Shown: positions 1 through 9,776 of the stretch, one piece after another
How positions within the stretch are numbered: position 1 is the first letter of the stretch
Layout of the letters: every line of letters begins with the position of its first letter
Origin: Acidobacteriota bacterium
GTDB taxonomy: Bacteria > Acidobacteriota > Holophagae > Holophagales > Holophagaceae
Assembly: GCA_016192145.1 (NCBI GenBank)
Contig: JACPUT010000017.1
Span: 91,564-155,563, forward strand
Direction: 5' to 3'
Length of the DNA: 64,000 nt
Program-made: the position numbers and the translations under genes
Notes under the pieces: model-generated
The model's database searches: none
What the model was told of the DNA's origin: nothing
What the model saw: only the letters and a program-made list of their open reading frames with translations

Positions 1-602
<602 letters not shown>

Positions 603-648
603 GGCGGGGCTCCGAACAGTCCATTTCACCATGATCCAGGGGCTTGGC

Positions 649-1308
649 TCAGCGGGAAGATGGCAGGTCCAAGGCCTCCATGCGGTGCTCGATGAGCATC
701 CACTGGGCTACGGCCAGGGTGATGAGCACCGGGAAGGCTTCTAGGAATCCCACGGAGATCCAGAGGAACAGGTCGGCCCTTTCCCAGCTGCTGACAAGCA
801 TGACGGCCCGGAATCCATGGAAGGCCCCGTGCACCCCCAGCGTCGCCACCACGAAATGGCCCGTCCGGGCGATGGGAATGGATAGGTTGCGATTGAGGGC
901 CCAGGCCCCGTGGAGCAGGAAGGGGACCAGCGCTGCTGAAAAGGCCAAGGGCCTGCCTTGGAGGTGGGCGGAGAGCGGAGCCAGAATCGCCAGGTAGAGC
1001 AGGGCTGGGATCAGGGCCAGAGCGGAAGGCACGGAGCGGCCCCCAAACCGGAGGCAGCCGACCCACTGAAGTCCCGCGCTCACCATCAGCAGGGAATTCC
1101 TCAAGGCGGTGAGGTAGAGGTCCCCCGATTCCGTTGGGGCATGGACGAGGTAGAGTCCGATGCCCGTGGCGGCCCACCAGTAGCTGGCCACCCAGACGCC
1201 CACTTCGGGGCGGTAGAGCCACCTCCGCAGAATCCAGGTGATCCAGATCGCCACTCCAAAGATGGCGATGGCCAAGGCCGCGCCCAGGGTGTCGTAGATG
1301 AAATTCAC
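649..1308 (-). CDS. Multi-pass membrane protein of unknown function
   Basis: A 219-residue protein with about seven hydrophobic segments spread over its whole length and no soluble domain. I see no catalytic motif. The layout, an N-terminal helix followed by short loops, resembles the membrane sensor halves found in front of GGDEF or kinase domains, but here it stands alone. It lies between the dihydroorotase gene and guaB on the same strand, with 46 bp to the former, so co-transcription is possible. Function is not known. Confidence 0.7.
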   Translation of the reverse strand: MNFIYDTLGAALAIAIFGVAIWITWILRRWLYRPEVGVWVASYWWAATGIGLYLVHAPTESGDLYLTALRNSLLMVSAGLQWVGCLRFGGRSVPSALALIPALLYLAILAPLSAHLQGRPLAFSAALVPFLLHGAWALNRNLSIPIARTGHFVVATLGVHGAFHGFRAVMLVSSWERADLFLWISVGFLEAFPVLITLAVAQWMLIEHRMEALDLPSSR

Positions 1309-1380
1309 GGGAACTCCACCAGGAAGTTATAACCTCATTTCGCGAGGCTAAGGGCTGCTTCCTTGAGCGCGGGGGAAGGC

Positions 1381-2841
1381 CTACTCCATGCGGTAGTTCG
1401 GCGCTTCCTTGGTGATCATCACGTCATGGGCGTGGCTTTCACGGAGGCCGCTGGTGCTGATCTCCACGAACACGGCCTTCTTCTGGAAGTCGGGGATGCT
1501 CTTGCCGCCACTGAGGCCCATGCCGGCCCGCAGGCCACCCATGAGCTGCGTGACGAGCTGGCTCATGCGGCCCTTGTAGGGAACCTGGCCCTCGATGCCC
1601 TCGGGGACGAGCTTGGTGTCGTCCTTGCCTTCCTGGAAGTAGCGGTCCTTGCTTCCCTGCTTCATGGCGCCGAGGCTGCCCATGCCGCGGTAGGACTTGA
1701 AGGTGCGGCCCTGGTAGAAGATGGTCTCGCCGGGGGCCTCGTCGGTGCCCGCGAAGAGGCTCCCGATCATCACCACGTCCGCGCCGGCGGCCACGGCCTT
1801 GGCGATGTCGCCGGAGAACTTGATGCCACCGTCCCCGATGCAGGGCACGCCCGCTTCGCGGCAGGCCCGGGAAGCTTCCGCGATGGCGGTGATCTGGGGC
1901 ATGCCCGCCCCGGTGACGATGCGGGTGGTGCAGATGGAGCCGGGCCCGATGCCCACCTTCACGCAGTCGGCGCCCGCGGCGATGAGATCCCGGGCACCCG
2001 CGTAGGTGGCCACGTTGCCCGCGATGACGGGCGTATCTGGGAAGGCCTTTTTGAGGTCCCGCACGGCGTCCAGCACGCCCTGGCTGTGGCCATGGCTGCT
2101 GTCGAGGCAGAGCACGTCCACGTGGGCGTTCACGAGGGCCCGGGCACGGTCCAGCAGGTCCTTGCCCACGCCCACGGCGGCGCCCACGCGCAGGCGGCCC
2201 ATGGCGTCCTTGGCGGCGTTGGGGTACTCGATGCTCTTCTCGATGTCCTTGACGGTGATGAGGCCCTTGAGGGCGCCGGCCTCATCGACCACGAGGAGCT
2301 TCTCGATGCGGTGCTTCTGGAGCGTGACCTTGGCCTGTTCCAGGGTGGTGCCCACGGGCACGGTGACCAGGTCCTTCTTCGTCATGGCCTCGGAGACGGG
2401 GATGTCCCAGCGGGTCTCGAAGCGGAGGTCGCGGTTCGTGAGGATGCCCACGAGCTTCCCATCCTTCACCACGGGCACGCCGCTGATGCGGAATTTGGCC
2501 ATCAGGGCCTCGGCATCGCGGATGGGCTGCTCGGGGGTGATGGTGATGGGGTTGGTGATCATGCCGCTCTCGGAGCGCTTGACCCGATCCACTTCCTCCG
2601 CCTGCTGCTCGATGGGGAGGTTCTTGTGGATGATGCCCAGGCCGCCCAGCTGGGCGATGGCGATGGCCATGCGGGCTTCGGTGACCGTATCCATGGCCGC
2701 GCTGATGAGCGGGATGTTGAGGAAGAGATCCTTCGCGAGCCGCGTCTTCAGGTCGACGGCGTTCGGGTGGACCTCCGAGTGACCGGGGGTCAGCAGCACG
2801 TCATCGAACGTGAGGGCCTTCATCAAGGGCAAGGTGAGCAT
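1381..2841 (-). CDS. guaB: Inosine-5'-monophosphate dehydrogenase
   Basis: Oxidises IMP to XMP with NAD+, the committed step to GMP. The open frame extends upstream to 2898, but I chose the ATG at 2841 because GGAAGG lies 6 bases ahead of it; this gives 486 residues, the usual family length. The order is N-terminal barrel start ([10 protein letters not shown]), a CBS-domain pair at about residues 95-205, the barrel continuing with DSSHGHS, the catalytic-cysteine loop GPGSICTTR near residue 300, and the C-terminal [13 protein letters not shown] flap region. An ATG at 2823 is an alternative start. The upstream intergenic region is shared with a divergent gene. Confidence 0.97.
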   Translation of the reverse strand: MLTLPLMKALTFDDVLLTPGHSEVHPNAVDLKTRLAKDLFLNIPLISAAMDTVTEARMAIAIAQLGGLGIIHKNLPIEQQAEEVDRVKRSESGMITNPITITPEQPIRDAEALMAKFRISGVPVVKDGKLVGILTNRDLRFETRWDIPVSEAMTKKDLVTVPVGTTLEQAKVTLQKHRIEKLLVVDEAGALKGLITVKDIEKSIEYPNAAKDAMGRLRVGAAVGVGKDLLDRARALVNAHVDVLCLDSSHGHSQGVLDAVRDLKKAFPDTPVIAGNVATYAGARDLIAAGADCVKVGIGPGSICTTRIVTGAGMPQITAIAEASRACREAGVPCIGDGGIKFSGDIAKAVAAGADVVMIGSLFAGTDEAPGETIFYQGRTFKSYRGMGSLGAMKQGSKDRYFQEGKDDTKLVPEGIEGQVPYKGRMSQLVTQLMGGLRAGMGLSGGKSIPDFQKKAVFVEISTSGLRESHAHDVMITKEAPNYRME

Positions 2842-3158
2842 AAGGAGCCTTCCGAACAGAACCGCTTGCCCAGGATCAAGAGCAGCAGGACCTTGCAAGT
2901 CATGTTCTCACGGCAGAGGGCTTTAATCCAGCGGGGTTCCCGAAAGGGACCTCCTCGGGCGAAAAATAAGATCCGAATTGGGACTGAAACCAGTTCGCAC
3001 AGGCTTCCCAGATTCAGTCTTTGCGATCTGGAGGTGGAGAAAGGCGTTTTCCGCCGGTTGACGCCCCGGGAACCAAGCCTAGGCTTTGGACACCGTAATC
3101 ACAGCCAAGGACCTCCGTAAAAGGGCCCTTGGAATTCTCTTTTCCAACAGGAGGCACG
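2842..3158. promoter_or_regulatory. Divergent intergenic region between guaB and the DUF465 gene
   Basis: 317 bases with no gene. On the plus strand TTGACG at 3058-3063 followed after 16 bases by TAGGCT at 3080-3085 is a candidate sigma70-type promoter for the rightward gene. A small hairpin, GGTTCCC-GAAA-GGGACC, lies at about 2935-2951 in the guaB leader. I looked for a purine-type riboswitch fold and did not see one. All of this is pattern reading only. Confidence 0.25.
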
Positions 3159-3389
3159 ATGGAATTTCTGCGACCTGAACTCCAGGACCGCCTGATGAGG
3201 GAGCATTTCGAGTTCAAGAAGCTGATGGAGGAGCATCGAAGCGCGGATGAGCGGCTCCGGAATCTCCAGAACAAGGCCAGGCTCAGCGCCCAGGAAAGCA
3301 TGGAGGAGGTTGAGCTGAAGAAGCAGAAGCTGCGCGCGAAGGAACGGATCTACCAAATTGTCCAGGAACACAACGGCACGGAACACTGA
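3159..3389 (+). CDS. DUF465 (YdcH-like) small coiled-coil protein
   Basis: A 76-residue, charged, fully helical protein. The C-terminal stretch ELKKQKLRAKERIY matches the diagnostic LKKqKLrlKDeI signature of the DUF465/YdcH family, whose members are small coiled-coil proteins of unknown role. The start is the ATG at 3159, preceded by AGGAGG with a 4-base spacer; an upstream TTG at 3129 has no such signal. A strong hairpin terminator follows the stop within 30 bases, so this looks like a single-gene transcript. Confidence 0.85.
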   Translation: MEFLRPELQDRLMREHFEFKKLMEEHRSADERLRNLQNKARLSAQESMEEVELKKQKLRAKERIYQIVQEHNGTEH

Positions 3390-3398
3390 GCCGGTTCG

Positions 3399-3449
3399 GC
3401 TTCCATGGAGATGGGCCCGCGGCGCGGGCCCTTCTTCATGGAAGCGGGA
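3399..3449. terminator. Bidirectional-looking hairpin terminator
   Basis: A perfect 8-bp stem GGGCCCGC / GCGGGCCC around a GGC loop (3413-3431) is followed by CTTCTT. A second, outer pair GCTTCCATG / CATGGAAGC encloses it. It lies between the stop of the DUF465 gene and the end of the converging lipoprotein gene, the right place to end transcripts from both sides. Confidence 0.6.
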
Positions 3450-3563
3450 AGCCGACAGCAATCCGATTGGACGCAGGCCGGGTTGTCGCGGCTGGGCTTT
3501 CTGAGCTTGGTCCGGCGCTCGGGGAATGCCCAAGCCACTCCAACGGTCTCGGAGTCTCCCCGA

Positions 3564-4394
3564 TCAGCGGCAACCTCGCAGTTTGCGGGTGACGCTGGGC
3601 TGGCCAGCCACCGTGATGGTGATGGTGCTGCAGGGGAGGCTGAAGGCGACCTCCGCGGACTGGCTTCCTTGTGCCAGGTGCAGAATGCCGGAAGTGGGGC
3701 GGCAGCAACCCACGGTCCAAGTGAGCGGCCTCGCCATGTCCACGGTGCCTGCCACGGCCGGTTCGGCGTTGGCCTGGGCGGTGAAGCCGCCCCAGAGCTT
3801 GTAGGTGCCCGGGGTGGCCCAGTCCGTGTGATAGGCGGCGTCGTAGGTGAAGGTCCGATTTTCCCCGGGCTCCGAGGCCTCGGTATGGGCCAGCCTGAAT
3901 TGGGAGAGGGTCACCGTGCCCGTGGAGGTGGCGGTGTCGATCACCACGTGCCGGGTGCCGTCGAGGGTGGTGGTCTCCGCGCCGCCATCCTCGGTCAGGA
4001 CGAGGTGGTTGAAGGTGATGGTGTAGTCCCCGGCTTTCCAGGTGAGATCGATGTTGCCATCCAGGGACTCGTCGCCAGAGGTGCAGTGCACGAAGGTCCA
4101 GGTCTGGTGGGTGAAGCCCTGGGCATCGGGGCCGGTTGTGGTCACGGAAGCGCAGGAGGGGAGGGAGGGCAGGTGCAGGCCCAGCGCCGCCTGGGGCGTC
4201 CCCTCGCCCACTGGGGACCAGAAGGGTAGGGCCGAGGAAGAGGCCTGGGCGGTGGACTCGCTGCCCACCACGCTGGAGGTCACCGCCATGACCCGGGCCG
4301 GGGTGAGGCCGCTGCCGGTGTCGGAGTGTGGGGACCCGCCCCCGCAGGCCACGAGGGCGAGGGTGGCGAGGGGGAGGGCTGGACGCAGTCGCAT
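3564..4394 (-). CDS. Predicted lipoprotein, function unknown
   Basis: 276 residues. The N-terminus MRLRPALPLATLALVACGGG is a lipoprotein signal with the acceptor cysteine at residue 17, so the mature protein should be lipid-anchored. The remainder is rich in Thr, Gly and Ser with alternating polar and hydrophobic residues, suggesting a beta-sandwich, and contains several Cys (for example CASVTTTG, VGCCRPTSG) that could form disulphides. No enzymatic motif is recognised. It converges on the terminator next to the DUF465 gene. Confidence 0.72.
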   Translation of the reverse strand: MRLRPALPLATLALVACGGGSPHSDTGSGLTPARVMAVTSSVVGSESTAQASSSALPFWSPVGEGTPQAALGLHLPSLPSCASVTTTGPDAQGFTHQTWTFVHCTSGDESLDGNIDLTWKAGDYTITFNHLVLTEDGGAETTTLDGTRHVVIDTATSTGTVTLSQFRLAHTEASEPGENRTFTYDAAYHTDWATPGTYKLWGGFTAQANAEPAVAGTVDMARPLTWTVGCCRPTSGILHLAQGSQSAEVAFSLPCSTITITVAGQPSVTRKLRGCR

Positions 4395-4602
4395 AAGGAC
4401 CTCCTGGAGGCAACGGCCCAGGATGGTGCCGAACCCGGGGCCCTACAAGGCGCCGGTCGAGAAATAGGGAAAGGCCGCCTGGGGTGGCGACGTTGAAGGG
4501 ACGGCAACTCCAGAAGGCCATGGTCGCCCCACGTGGCGGGGGTTTGGGGGTACTGCCGTGCCCCCATGGAAGTGCACCGGCAGCTGCTCCCGGCGGGTGG
4601 CG

Positions 4603-5805
4603 CTAATTGAGGGTCCTGGGGCGGAAGGTTCCGCCCACCCAATACACCCACTCCAGGGGATCCTTCACATCCCAGAGCAACACCGTGGCTTCGGCCCCGG
4701 GGTGGAGGTGGCCCAGATCCGGGCGCCCCAAGCTTTGCGCCGCATGGAGCGTCATGGCGGTGTAGGCCTCCTCGAAGGTCATGCGCAGCTGAAGGCAGCC
4801 CAATCGGAGCACGAGGAGGGGATCCAGGCAGGGGCTGGAGCCGGGGTTGAAATCGGAGGCGAGGGCGACCCGGCAGCCCGACTCGATCATCTTCCGGGCC
4901 GGCGCCCAATCCCGCATGCCCAGGAACAGCGTGGTGGTGGGCAGCAGGATGGGCGTGACGCCCGATGCCGCCATGGCCTTCATACCGGCTTCGCTGCAGA
5001 ACATGAGGTGGTCCGCGGAGGCGCCGCCCAGCTCGGCGGCCAGCTCGGCACCGCCCGTCCAGCTCAGCTCGTCGGCATGCACGCGCGCTTGCAACCCCAG
5101 GGCCTTGCCCGCCTGGAAGATGCGGCGGCCCTGCTCGACGGTGAAGACGCCCGTCTCGATGAACACGTCGCAGTAGCGGGCGAGGCCCGGGAAGCGGTGC
5201 ACCAGCTCCGGCAGCCACTGCTCGGCGACGAGCCGGCTGTAGCCCTCGGGATCCCCGGCGAATTCCGTGGGGATGTCGTGGGCGGGCAGCAGCGTCACAT
5301 CCAGGCTCCAGCCCTTCGCCTTCAGCTCCAGGTAGGCCTCGCAAAGGCGGCTCTCCGCTTCCAGCTCCAGCCCGTAGCCCGTCTTGGCCTCGATGTGGAC
5401 GACGCCGCGATCGCGCATCTCACGCAGCCGGGCTTCTCCCGCGGCCACCAGCTCGGCGACGGTGGCCGTGCGGGTGGCCCGCACGGTTTCCCGGATGCCT
5501 CCGCCCTCCGCTGCGATCTGCGTGTAGGGCACGCCGTGGAGGCGCCGGTTGAACTCCTGGGAGCGGTCGCCCCCGAAGAGCAGGTGAGTGTGCGGATCCA
5601 CGAAGCCGGGCGTGACCCAGGCGTCGCCGCCATCCACCACGGGCGCATCGGCCCAAGCCGCTGGCAGATGGGCCTCGGTCCCGATCCAGGCCACGCGACC
5701 ATCTTCCACCGCCACGGCGGCGCCGGGAATGCGGTCCACGACCCAGGCCTTGCGGGGATCGGGGGTGAGGAGGCCACGGAGGTTCTTGAGGACGGAACGG
5801 CGCAT
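4603..5805 (-). CDS. hutI: Imidazolonepropionase
   Basis: Third step of histidine degradation: hydrolyses imidazolone-5-propionate to N-formimino-L-glutamate. 400 residues, the normal family size. The metal-binding motif VDPHTHLLFGGDRSQEF lies at residues 69-85, GGGIRETVRATR at about 101-112 and IEAKTGYGL further on; these are hallmark HutI segments. It is alone here: no hutH, hutU or hutG is adjacent, so the rest of the pathway must be elsewhere or is absent. It starts 16 bases from the divergent GIY-YIG gene. Confidence 0.93.
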   Translation of the reverse strand: MRRSVLKNLRGLLTPDPRKAWVVDRIPGAAVAVEDGRVAWIGTEAHLPAAWADAPVVDGGDAWVTPGFVDPHTHLLFGGDRSQEFNRRLHGVPYTQIAAEGGGIRETVRATRTATVAELVAAGEARLREMRDRGVVHIEAKTGYGLELEAESRLCEAYLELKAKGWSLDVTLLPAHDIPTEFAGDPEGYSRLVAEQWLPELVHRFPGLARYCDVFIETGVFTVEQGRRIFQAGKALGLQARVHADELSWTGGAELAAELGGASADHLMFCSEAGMKAMAASGVTPILLPTTTLFLGMRDWAPARKMIESGCRVALASDFNPGSSPCLDPLLVLRLGCLQLRMTFEEAYTAMTLHAAQSLGRPDLGHLHPGAEATVLLWDVKDPLEWVYWVGGTFRPRTLN

Positions 5806-5821
5806 GCAACCATGATGACCG

Positions 5822-6079
5822 ATGCAGACCTGGCACCTCTACCTCCTCCGCTGTGGCGACGGAACCCTCTACTGCGGCATCGCCGTGGATGTGGCGGCGC
5901 GGCTGAAGCAGCACGAGGCGGGGAAGGGGGCCAAGTACACGCGGGGGCGCGGGCCCCTGGAGCTGGTCTATGAAGAGGCCTGTGGAGGCCGGAGCGAAGC
6001 CTTGATGCGGGAACGGTTCGTGAAGGGCCTGACCAGGGATGCAAAGCTGCGGATGATTCAAGGTCCGCATGGCCGATGA
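5822..6079 (+). CDS. GIY-YIG domain protein, UPF0213/YhbQ-like
   Basis: An 85-residue single-domain protein. The GIY-YIG core is seen as LYLLRC (residues 6-11) and GTLYCGIA (14-21), followed by RLKQHEAGKGAKYTRGRGP and a late Glu in EALMRER, the usual order of the superfamily. This compact form is the YhbQ/UPF0213 group, for which nuclease activity on structured DNA has been suggested. It is divergent from hutI with a very short spacer. Exact substrate unknown. Confidence 0.9.
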   Translation: MQTWHLYLLRCGDGTLYCGIAVDVAARLKQHEAGKGAKYTRGRGPLELVYEEACGGRSEALMRERFVKGLTRDAKLRMIQGPHGR

Positions 6080-6193
6080 CGGAGCGGGCCGGTGGGAAGA
6101 GATGATTCCCCTCCCCGGCCCTCCCTATCCTCGCCGGCTTCGTTCAGTCCTGGGCCCCTGGCCCTTCGAGAGCCCCCCGTGGCACCATGCGCC

Positions 6194-6778
6194 ATGCGCC
6201 CCCTTCTTCTCTCCCTCACCTTGCTCGGCCTGACCTCGGCCTGCAACCACGCGATCGTCGTGCACCCGCCCGCGGATCGCACCGCCCGGGAGGCCCGGGC
6301 CTTGGAGGCGGTCCAGCGCTTGGGGCAGCCGGGCGATTGGCTGGTGATCCGGGGCTACCACGCCACGGACAACCTCGTGAGCGCGGCCACCAACGCGCCC
6401 TTCAGCCACGTCGCGGTGCTGGATCCCGACAAGGGCCAGGTCATCGAGGCGGAAGGAAAGGGGCTTCATACGACCCCGCTCCCTGAATTCATGAAGAAGG
6501 CGCACCGCCTCATCCTCATGCGCCCCCAGTGGGCGACGGGGCCGGACCGCCAGCTGGCCGCCGTGGAGAAGGCCCGGGGCTACGTGGGCCGTGGCTACGA
6601 CTTCTCGGGCCTCGTGGGCATCAACGTGCCGGATCGCTTCTACTGCAGCGAGCTGGCCGTGGCCATCTACGCGCCCCACGCCACGCGGAAGGACCACCTT
6701 CCGCCCGTATTGCCGCCCGCCGACATGCATTTCTGGGCGACGATCCTGTGGGACAGCGGGCCGGTGACCATCCCCTGA
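6194..6778 (+). CDS. YiiX/YebB-like NlpC/P60-type cysteine hydrolase, lipoprotein
   Basis: The frame is open from 6092, but the ATG at 6194 gives a clean lipoprotein signal with LTSAC and the acceptor Cys at residue 17; total 194 residues. The catalytic pair of the permuted papain-like YiiX/YebB fold is visible as SHVAVL with His72 and FYCSEL with Cys151. Such enzymes act on amide or thioester bonds, possibly in peptidoglycan or lipids at the envelope; the substrate is not known. No strong Shine-Dalgarno sequence is seen, so the start rests on the signal peptide. Confidence 0.82.
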   Translation: MRPLLLSLTLLGLTSACNHAIVVHPPADRTAREARALEAVQRLGQPGDWLVIRGYHATDNLVSAATNAPFSHVAVLDPDKGQVIEAEGKGLHTTPLPEFMKKAHRLILMRPQWATGPDRQLAAVEKARGYVGRGYDFSGLVGINVPDRFYCSELAVAIYAPHATRKDHLPPVLPPADMHFWATILWDSGPVTIP

Positions 6779-6805
6779 GGACGCGGGCCTCGTAGCCGCG
6801 CCCGC

Positions 6806-7594
6806 TTAAAGAGTGATGGCGATGGCGAGGGAGATCCCCGGGTGGCGACGGCTGTAGAGGTAGTACCCATCCAGGGTGAAGTCGATGTAGAGATCATCGT
6901 CGAGGTACCAGGTGTCGAGCCAGAACTCCGGCCAGGGATCGACGATGAGGATCCAGAAACCGTGGTGCCGGAACCGCGGGTAGCCCCCGTAAATCACGGG
7001 GCGAGTCCGAAGCTGGATGGGGTTGCTCCCTCCGAAATACCGGCGGAACTGAGGCTCGGGAATGCAGTAACCACCATAGCCTCCCCGCTGCGTCCAACTG
7101 CGGTGTTCCGCTTCCCACCGGGAAGCCCGGTGCTCCCGCCACGTGGGATGGGGCGCCCAGGCATTCCGCCGCCACCCACCTTCCCGTTGCCAATGCTCAG
7201 CCTCCTGGCGCGAGCGTTGCGGCGGGCGGTCGGCCGGAAGGGGATCCCGCTGGAGCGGCGCCGGAGAGGTCATCCGCGCCCGGGGCGGCCCTTCCTGGGG
7301 TTGCTCTCGACGCGCATCCGGCCTCCGACCGGAGGGGGCGCCGGGGAGCCGATCCTCCCTCGAGTCCATTCGCGGGGCGCGGTCCCGCCCGCGATGGGGG
7401 GATCGGTGTTCGGGCCGGGATTCCTGCGGAGGGTCCATCGGGGGCCGGGCCCGGCTTCCAGGCGCCCTACGGGTTTCGGAGGCCCGCCCGTGGCCCCGTT
7501 CGGGGCGGGCGCCCTCGCGCCCCTGCTGGGCGGCGAGGGGGAGCGCGAAGGACAGCAGCACTTGAAGGGCCAATGAGGTTCGGAGGGTGGGCAT
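6806..7594 (-). CDS. Exported Arg/Pro-rich protein of unknown function
   Basis: 262 residues from the ATG at 7594, which is preceded by GGGAGG with a 5-base spacer; an upstream in-frame start at 7663 would hide the signal peptide. Residues 1-23 form a signal peptide ending in LPLAAQQG. Residues 24 to about 165 are low-complexity, dominated by Arg, Pro, Gly and Glu. The last 100 residues are aromatic-rich (many Trp and Tyr) and look like a small beta-strand domain ending LAIAITL. An outer-surface or periplasmic protein is likely; no family name is certain. Confidence 0.68.
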   Translation of the reverse strand: MPTLRTSLALQVLLSFALPLAAQQGREGARPERGHGRASETRRAPGSRARPPMDPPQESRPEHRSPHRGRDRAPRMDSREDRLPGAPSGRRPDARREQPQEGPPRARMTSPAPLQRDPLPADRPPQRSRQEAEHWQREGGWRRNAWAPHPTWREHRASRWEAEHRSWTQRGGYGGYCIPEPQFRRYFGGSNPIQLRTRPVIYGGYPRFRHHGFWILIVDPWPEFWLDTWYLDDDLYIDFTLDGYYLYSRRHPGISLAIAITL

Positions 7595-7762
7595 GGGAAC
7601 CTCCCGGACTGGGCCATCGGTGGGTCCAACCCAAAAGTGCTCCCCGGGGGTGGCCGGTTCCACTTCCAGCCCCTGTTTTCCCCCATTTGGGCGGCTGAAC
7701 GCTCCGGAAAACCCCGGGAAGAGGTGATTCAGACCCGCGGGGTGCCGGGCCTCAACCCCTGT

Positions 7763-8449
7763 TCAGCCCTGCCGCCCCTTCGCCATCTCCGCCTGCAGGC
7801 CCTTCACCGCCGCCACGGGATCCGCGGCCTTGAACACGGCATTGCCAGCCACGAGGCAATCGGCGCCCGCGCGGACGAGGTCGGCGGCGTTGCCGGTGCT
7901 GACACCGCCATCCACCTGGATCATGAAGGGCGTCTGGCGCTCGGTGCGGAGGGTGTCGAGTCGCCGCACCTTGTCGAGAATGCGGGGGATGAACTTCTGA
8001 CCGCCGAAGCCGGGGTTCACGCTCATGAGCAGGACGAAGTCGAAGTCGCCGACGAGATCCACGAGGGTCTCCACGGGCGTGCCGGGATTCAGCACGATCC
8101 CGGCCATGGCACCCGCCTCGCGGATGGCGGCGAGGGTGCGGTGGGCGTGGGGATCGGCTTCCTGGTGGATGCTCACCCAGGAGGCGCCGGCCTTCACGAA
8201 GTCCACGGCGTAGCGCAGGGGTTCCACGATCATGAGGTGGCAATCCAAGGGCAGGCTCGTCTTGGCGCGCATGGCCTCCACGACGGGCATGCCGAGGGTG
8301 ATGTTGGGGACGAAGCGGCCATCCATCACGTCCACGTGGGCCACCTCGGCACCGGCCGTTTCCAGCAGGGCGAGGGCATCGGCCAGGTGGGTGAAATCGG
8401 CGGAGAGGATGGAGGGGGCGAGAAGGGGCTTGGCGGGGCGCAGGTTCAT
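7763..8449 (-). CDS. rpe: Ribulose-phosphate 3-epimerase
   Basis: Interconverts ribulose-5-phosphate and xylulose-5-phosphate in the pentose phosphate pathway. I took the ATG at 8449 inside a longer open frame because it places LLAPSILSADF at the N-terminus; 228 residues. Family signatures present: HVDVMDGRFVPNIT, HLMI, LLMSVNPGFGGQKFIP, the DGGV phosphate loop and GNAVFK, including the two metal-site Asp and His residues. It is followed upstream by the diguanylate cyclase with a 28-bp gap, so these two may share a transcript. Confidence 0.96.
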   Translation of the reverse strand: MNLRPAKPLLAPSILSADFTHLADALALLETAGAEVAHVDVMDGRFVPNITLGMPVVEAMRAKTSLPLDCHLMIVEPLRYAVDFVKAGASWVSIHQEADPHAHRTLAAIREAGAMAGIVLNPGTPVETLVDLVGDFDFVLLMSVNPGFGGQKFIPRILDKVRRLDTLRTERQTPFMIQVDGGVSTGNAADLVRAGADCLVAGNAVFKAADPVAAVKGLQAEMAKGRQG

Positions 8450-8477
8450 GCCCCCAGGATACCCGGCGGGCGAGGGG

Positions 8478-9776
8478 CTATTCGATGACGAGGAGGTGGG
8501 CCCCCGAGTCCAGGCTGACGAGCTTTTCCGAATAACCGAGCTTCCGGAGGGCTTCGCCATGGGCCTCGGGCCCGGGGAGCGAGATGCGGACGGTGTTGCG
8601 GCCGGCCTGCTTGGCCCGGTAGAGGGCGGCATCGGCGAGATTGAGGGTGGCTTCCCAGCTGAGGCCGGCAGGCTCCGCGGGGCTGAAGGGGAAGGGGGCG
8701 CCCCCGATGGAGCAGGTGGCCCTGAATCGATGGCCGTCGGGCAGGATGAATTCGAAGGACTCCACCTCAGCGCGGATGCGCTCGGCCAGGGCCTTGGGAT
8801 TGTCGCGCTCCACGTCCTGGGCGATGAGGAGGAACTCCTCGCCACCCCAGCGCGCCACCAGGTCGGGGCGGCGGGAGGCCAGGCCGAGGACCATGCCGAG
8901 CTGGGCGAGCACCGCGTCCCCCGCGGCGTGCCCGTGCGTGTCGTTCACGGCCTTGAAGTGGTCGATATCGAGGATGTAGAGCCCCAGGCTGCGGGCGTTG
9001 GCATCCCCACGCGCCCACTCGCGAAGGATCAGGCTGGAGGTGGAATCCATGATCTCGTCCACGAAGCGGCGGTTGTGGAGCCCCGTGAGGCCGTCGCGCA
9101 GGGCCGCGTCCCGGAGACGCAGGGCGGTGAGGGCCTGGGCCTTCATGGAGGCGTGGACCTGATGGGCCATGAGGAGGGTCACGGAAGTGAAGGCGCCCAT
9201 GAAGAGGAGGAACACCTGGGGAATGCCGGGGATGGGATGGATCCAGAGGCTGAGGATCAGCACCACGGCATTGGGAATGAGGTAGAGGGCGTAGGCCAGG
9301 AAGCTGGAGCCCATGCTCACCAGGGCCAGGGACGTGAGCCCCACGTGGCACACGCAGTAAAGGGCCACTTCCAGCGGTGTCAAAACGTGGAAGGCGCGCA
9401 TCGTGATCGCACCCAGCAGCCCGCCGGTGAGGAAGGACCCCAGGGCGAAGATGGCGTGCCGCAGGTGCGGATCCTGCACCCGCTTGCATAGGCGGGGGTA
9501 GTACATCGACAGGAGCAGGCGGACGAAGATGAAGGCGGAGAGGATGAGGAAGAGGTTCCGGAGGCCGGGATCCGCCGTGAGCGGGCCGTCCAGCAGGTGG
9601 GTGAGCAGCAGGAGGAACACGGAGAGCCCCAGCAGGCCTGGGCGGGACCGCTCATAGAGGTCCCGGACCATTTCCCAGGCCAGGTCCTGTTGGTAGACCT
9701 GATCCTCCGGAGGGAGGAAGAAGTGGGCGAGGCTCAATCCCATGAGAGTCCGGTCATGGGGCGGTTTCCACGCCAT
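8478..9776 (-). CDS. Membrane-anchored diguanylate cyclase (GGDEF)
   Basis: 432 residues. The N-terminal half (about 45-215) has six hydrophobic segments; the C-terminal half is a GGDEF domain with DGLTGLHNRR, DIDHFKAVND and the active-site loop GGEEF near residue 311. An RRPD site exactly five residues before GGEEF is a canonical product-inhibition I-site, so c-di-GMP feedback is expected. It should make c-di-GMP at the inner membrane in response to a signal read by its membrane part. The start at 9776 overlaps the preceding amidohydrolase gene by 23 bp; an ATG at 9743 is the alternative. Confidence 0.93.
   Translation of the reverse strand: MAWKPPHDRTLMGLSLAHFFLPPEDQVYQQDLAWEMVRDLYERSRPGLLGLSVFLLLLTHLLDGPLTADPGLRNLFLILSAFIFVRLLLSMYYPRLCKRVQDPHLRHAIFALGSFLTGGLLGAITMRAFHVLTPLEVALYCVCHVGLTSLALVSMGSSFLAYALYLIPNAVVLILSLWIHPIPGIPQVFLLFMGAFTSVTLLMAHQVHASMKAQALTALRLRDAALRDGLTGLHNRRFVDEIMDSTSSLILREWARGDANARSLGLYILDIDHFKAVNDTHGHAAGDAVLAQLGMVLGLASRRPDLVARWGGEEFLLIAQDVERDNPKALAERIRAEVESFEFILPDGHRFRATCSIGGAPFPFSPAEPAGLSWEATLNLADAALYRAKQAGRNTVRISLPGPEAHGEALRKLGYSEKLVSLDSGAHLLVIE

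Noticed and set aside
1363..3120. 585-codon plus-strand open frame opposite guaB
   Set aside because: It is the complement of guaB, is dominated by Gly, Ala, His and Asp, and matches no family; GC-rich coding DNA often leaves such antisense frames open.
2842..3158. Purine or other riboswitch ahead of guaB
   Set aside because: Only one small hairpin is seen; no conserved aptamer core could be recognised.
6842..7576. 244-codon plus-strand frame opposite the Arg/Pro-rich exported protein
   Set aside because: The minus-strand frame has a signal peptide and a strong ribosome binding site; this one is Pro/Arg low-complexity without either.
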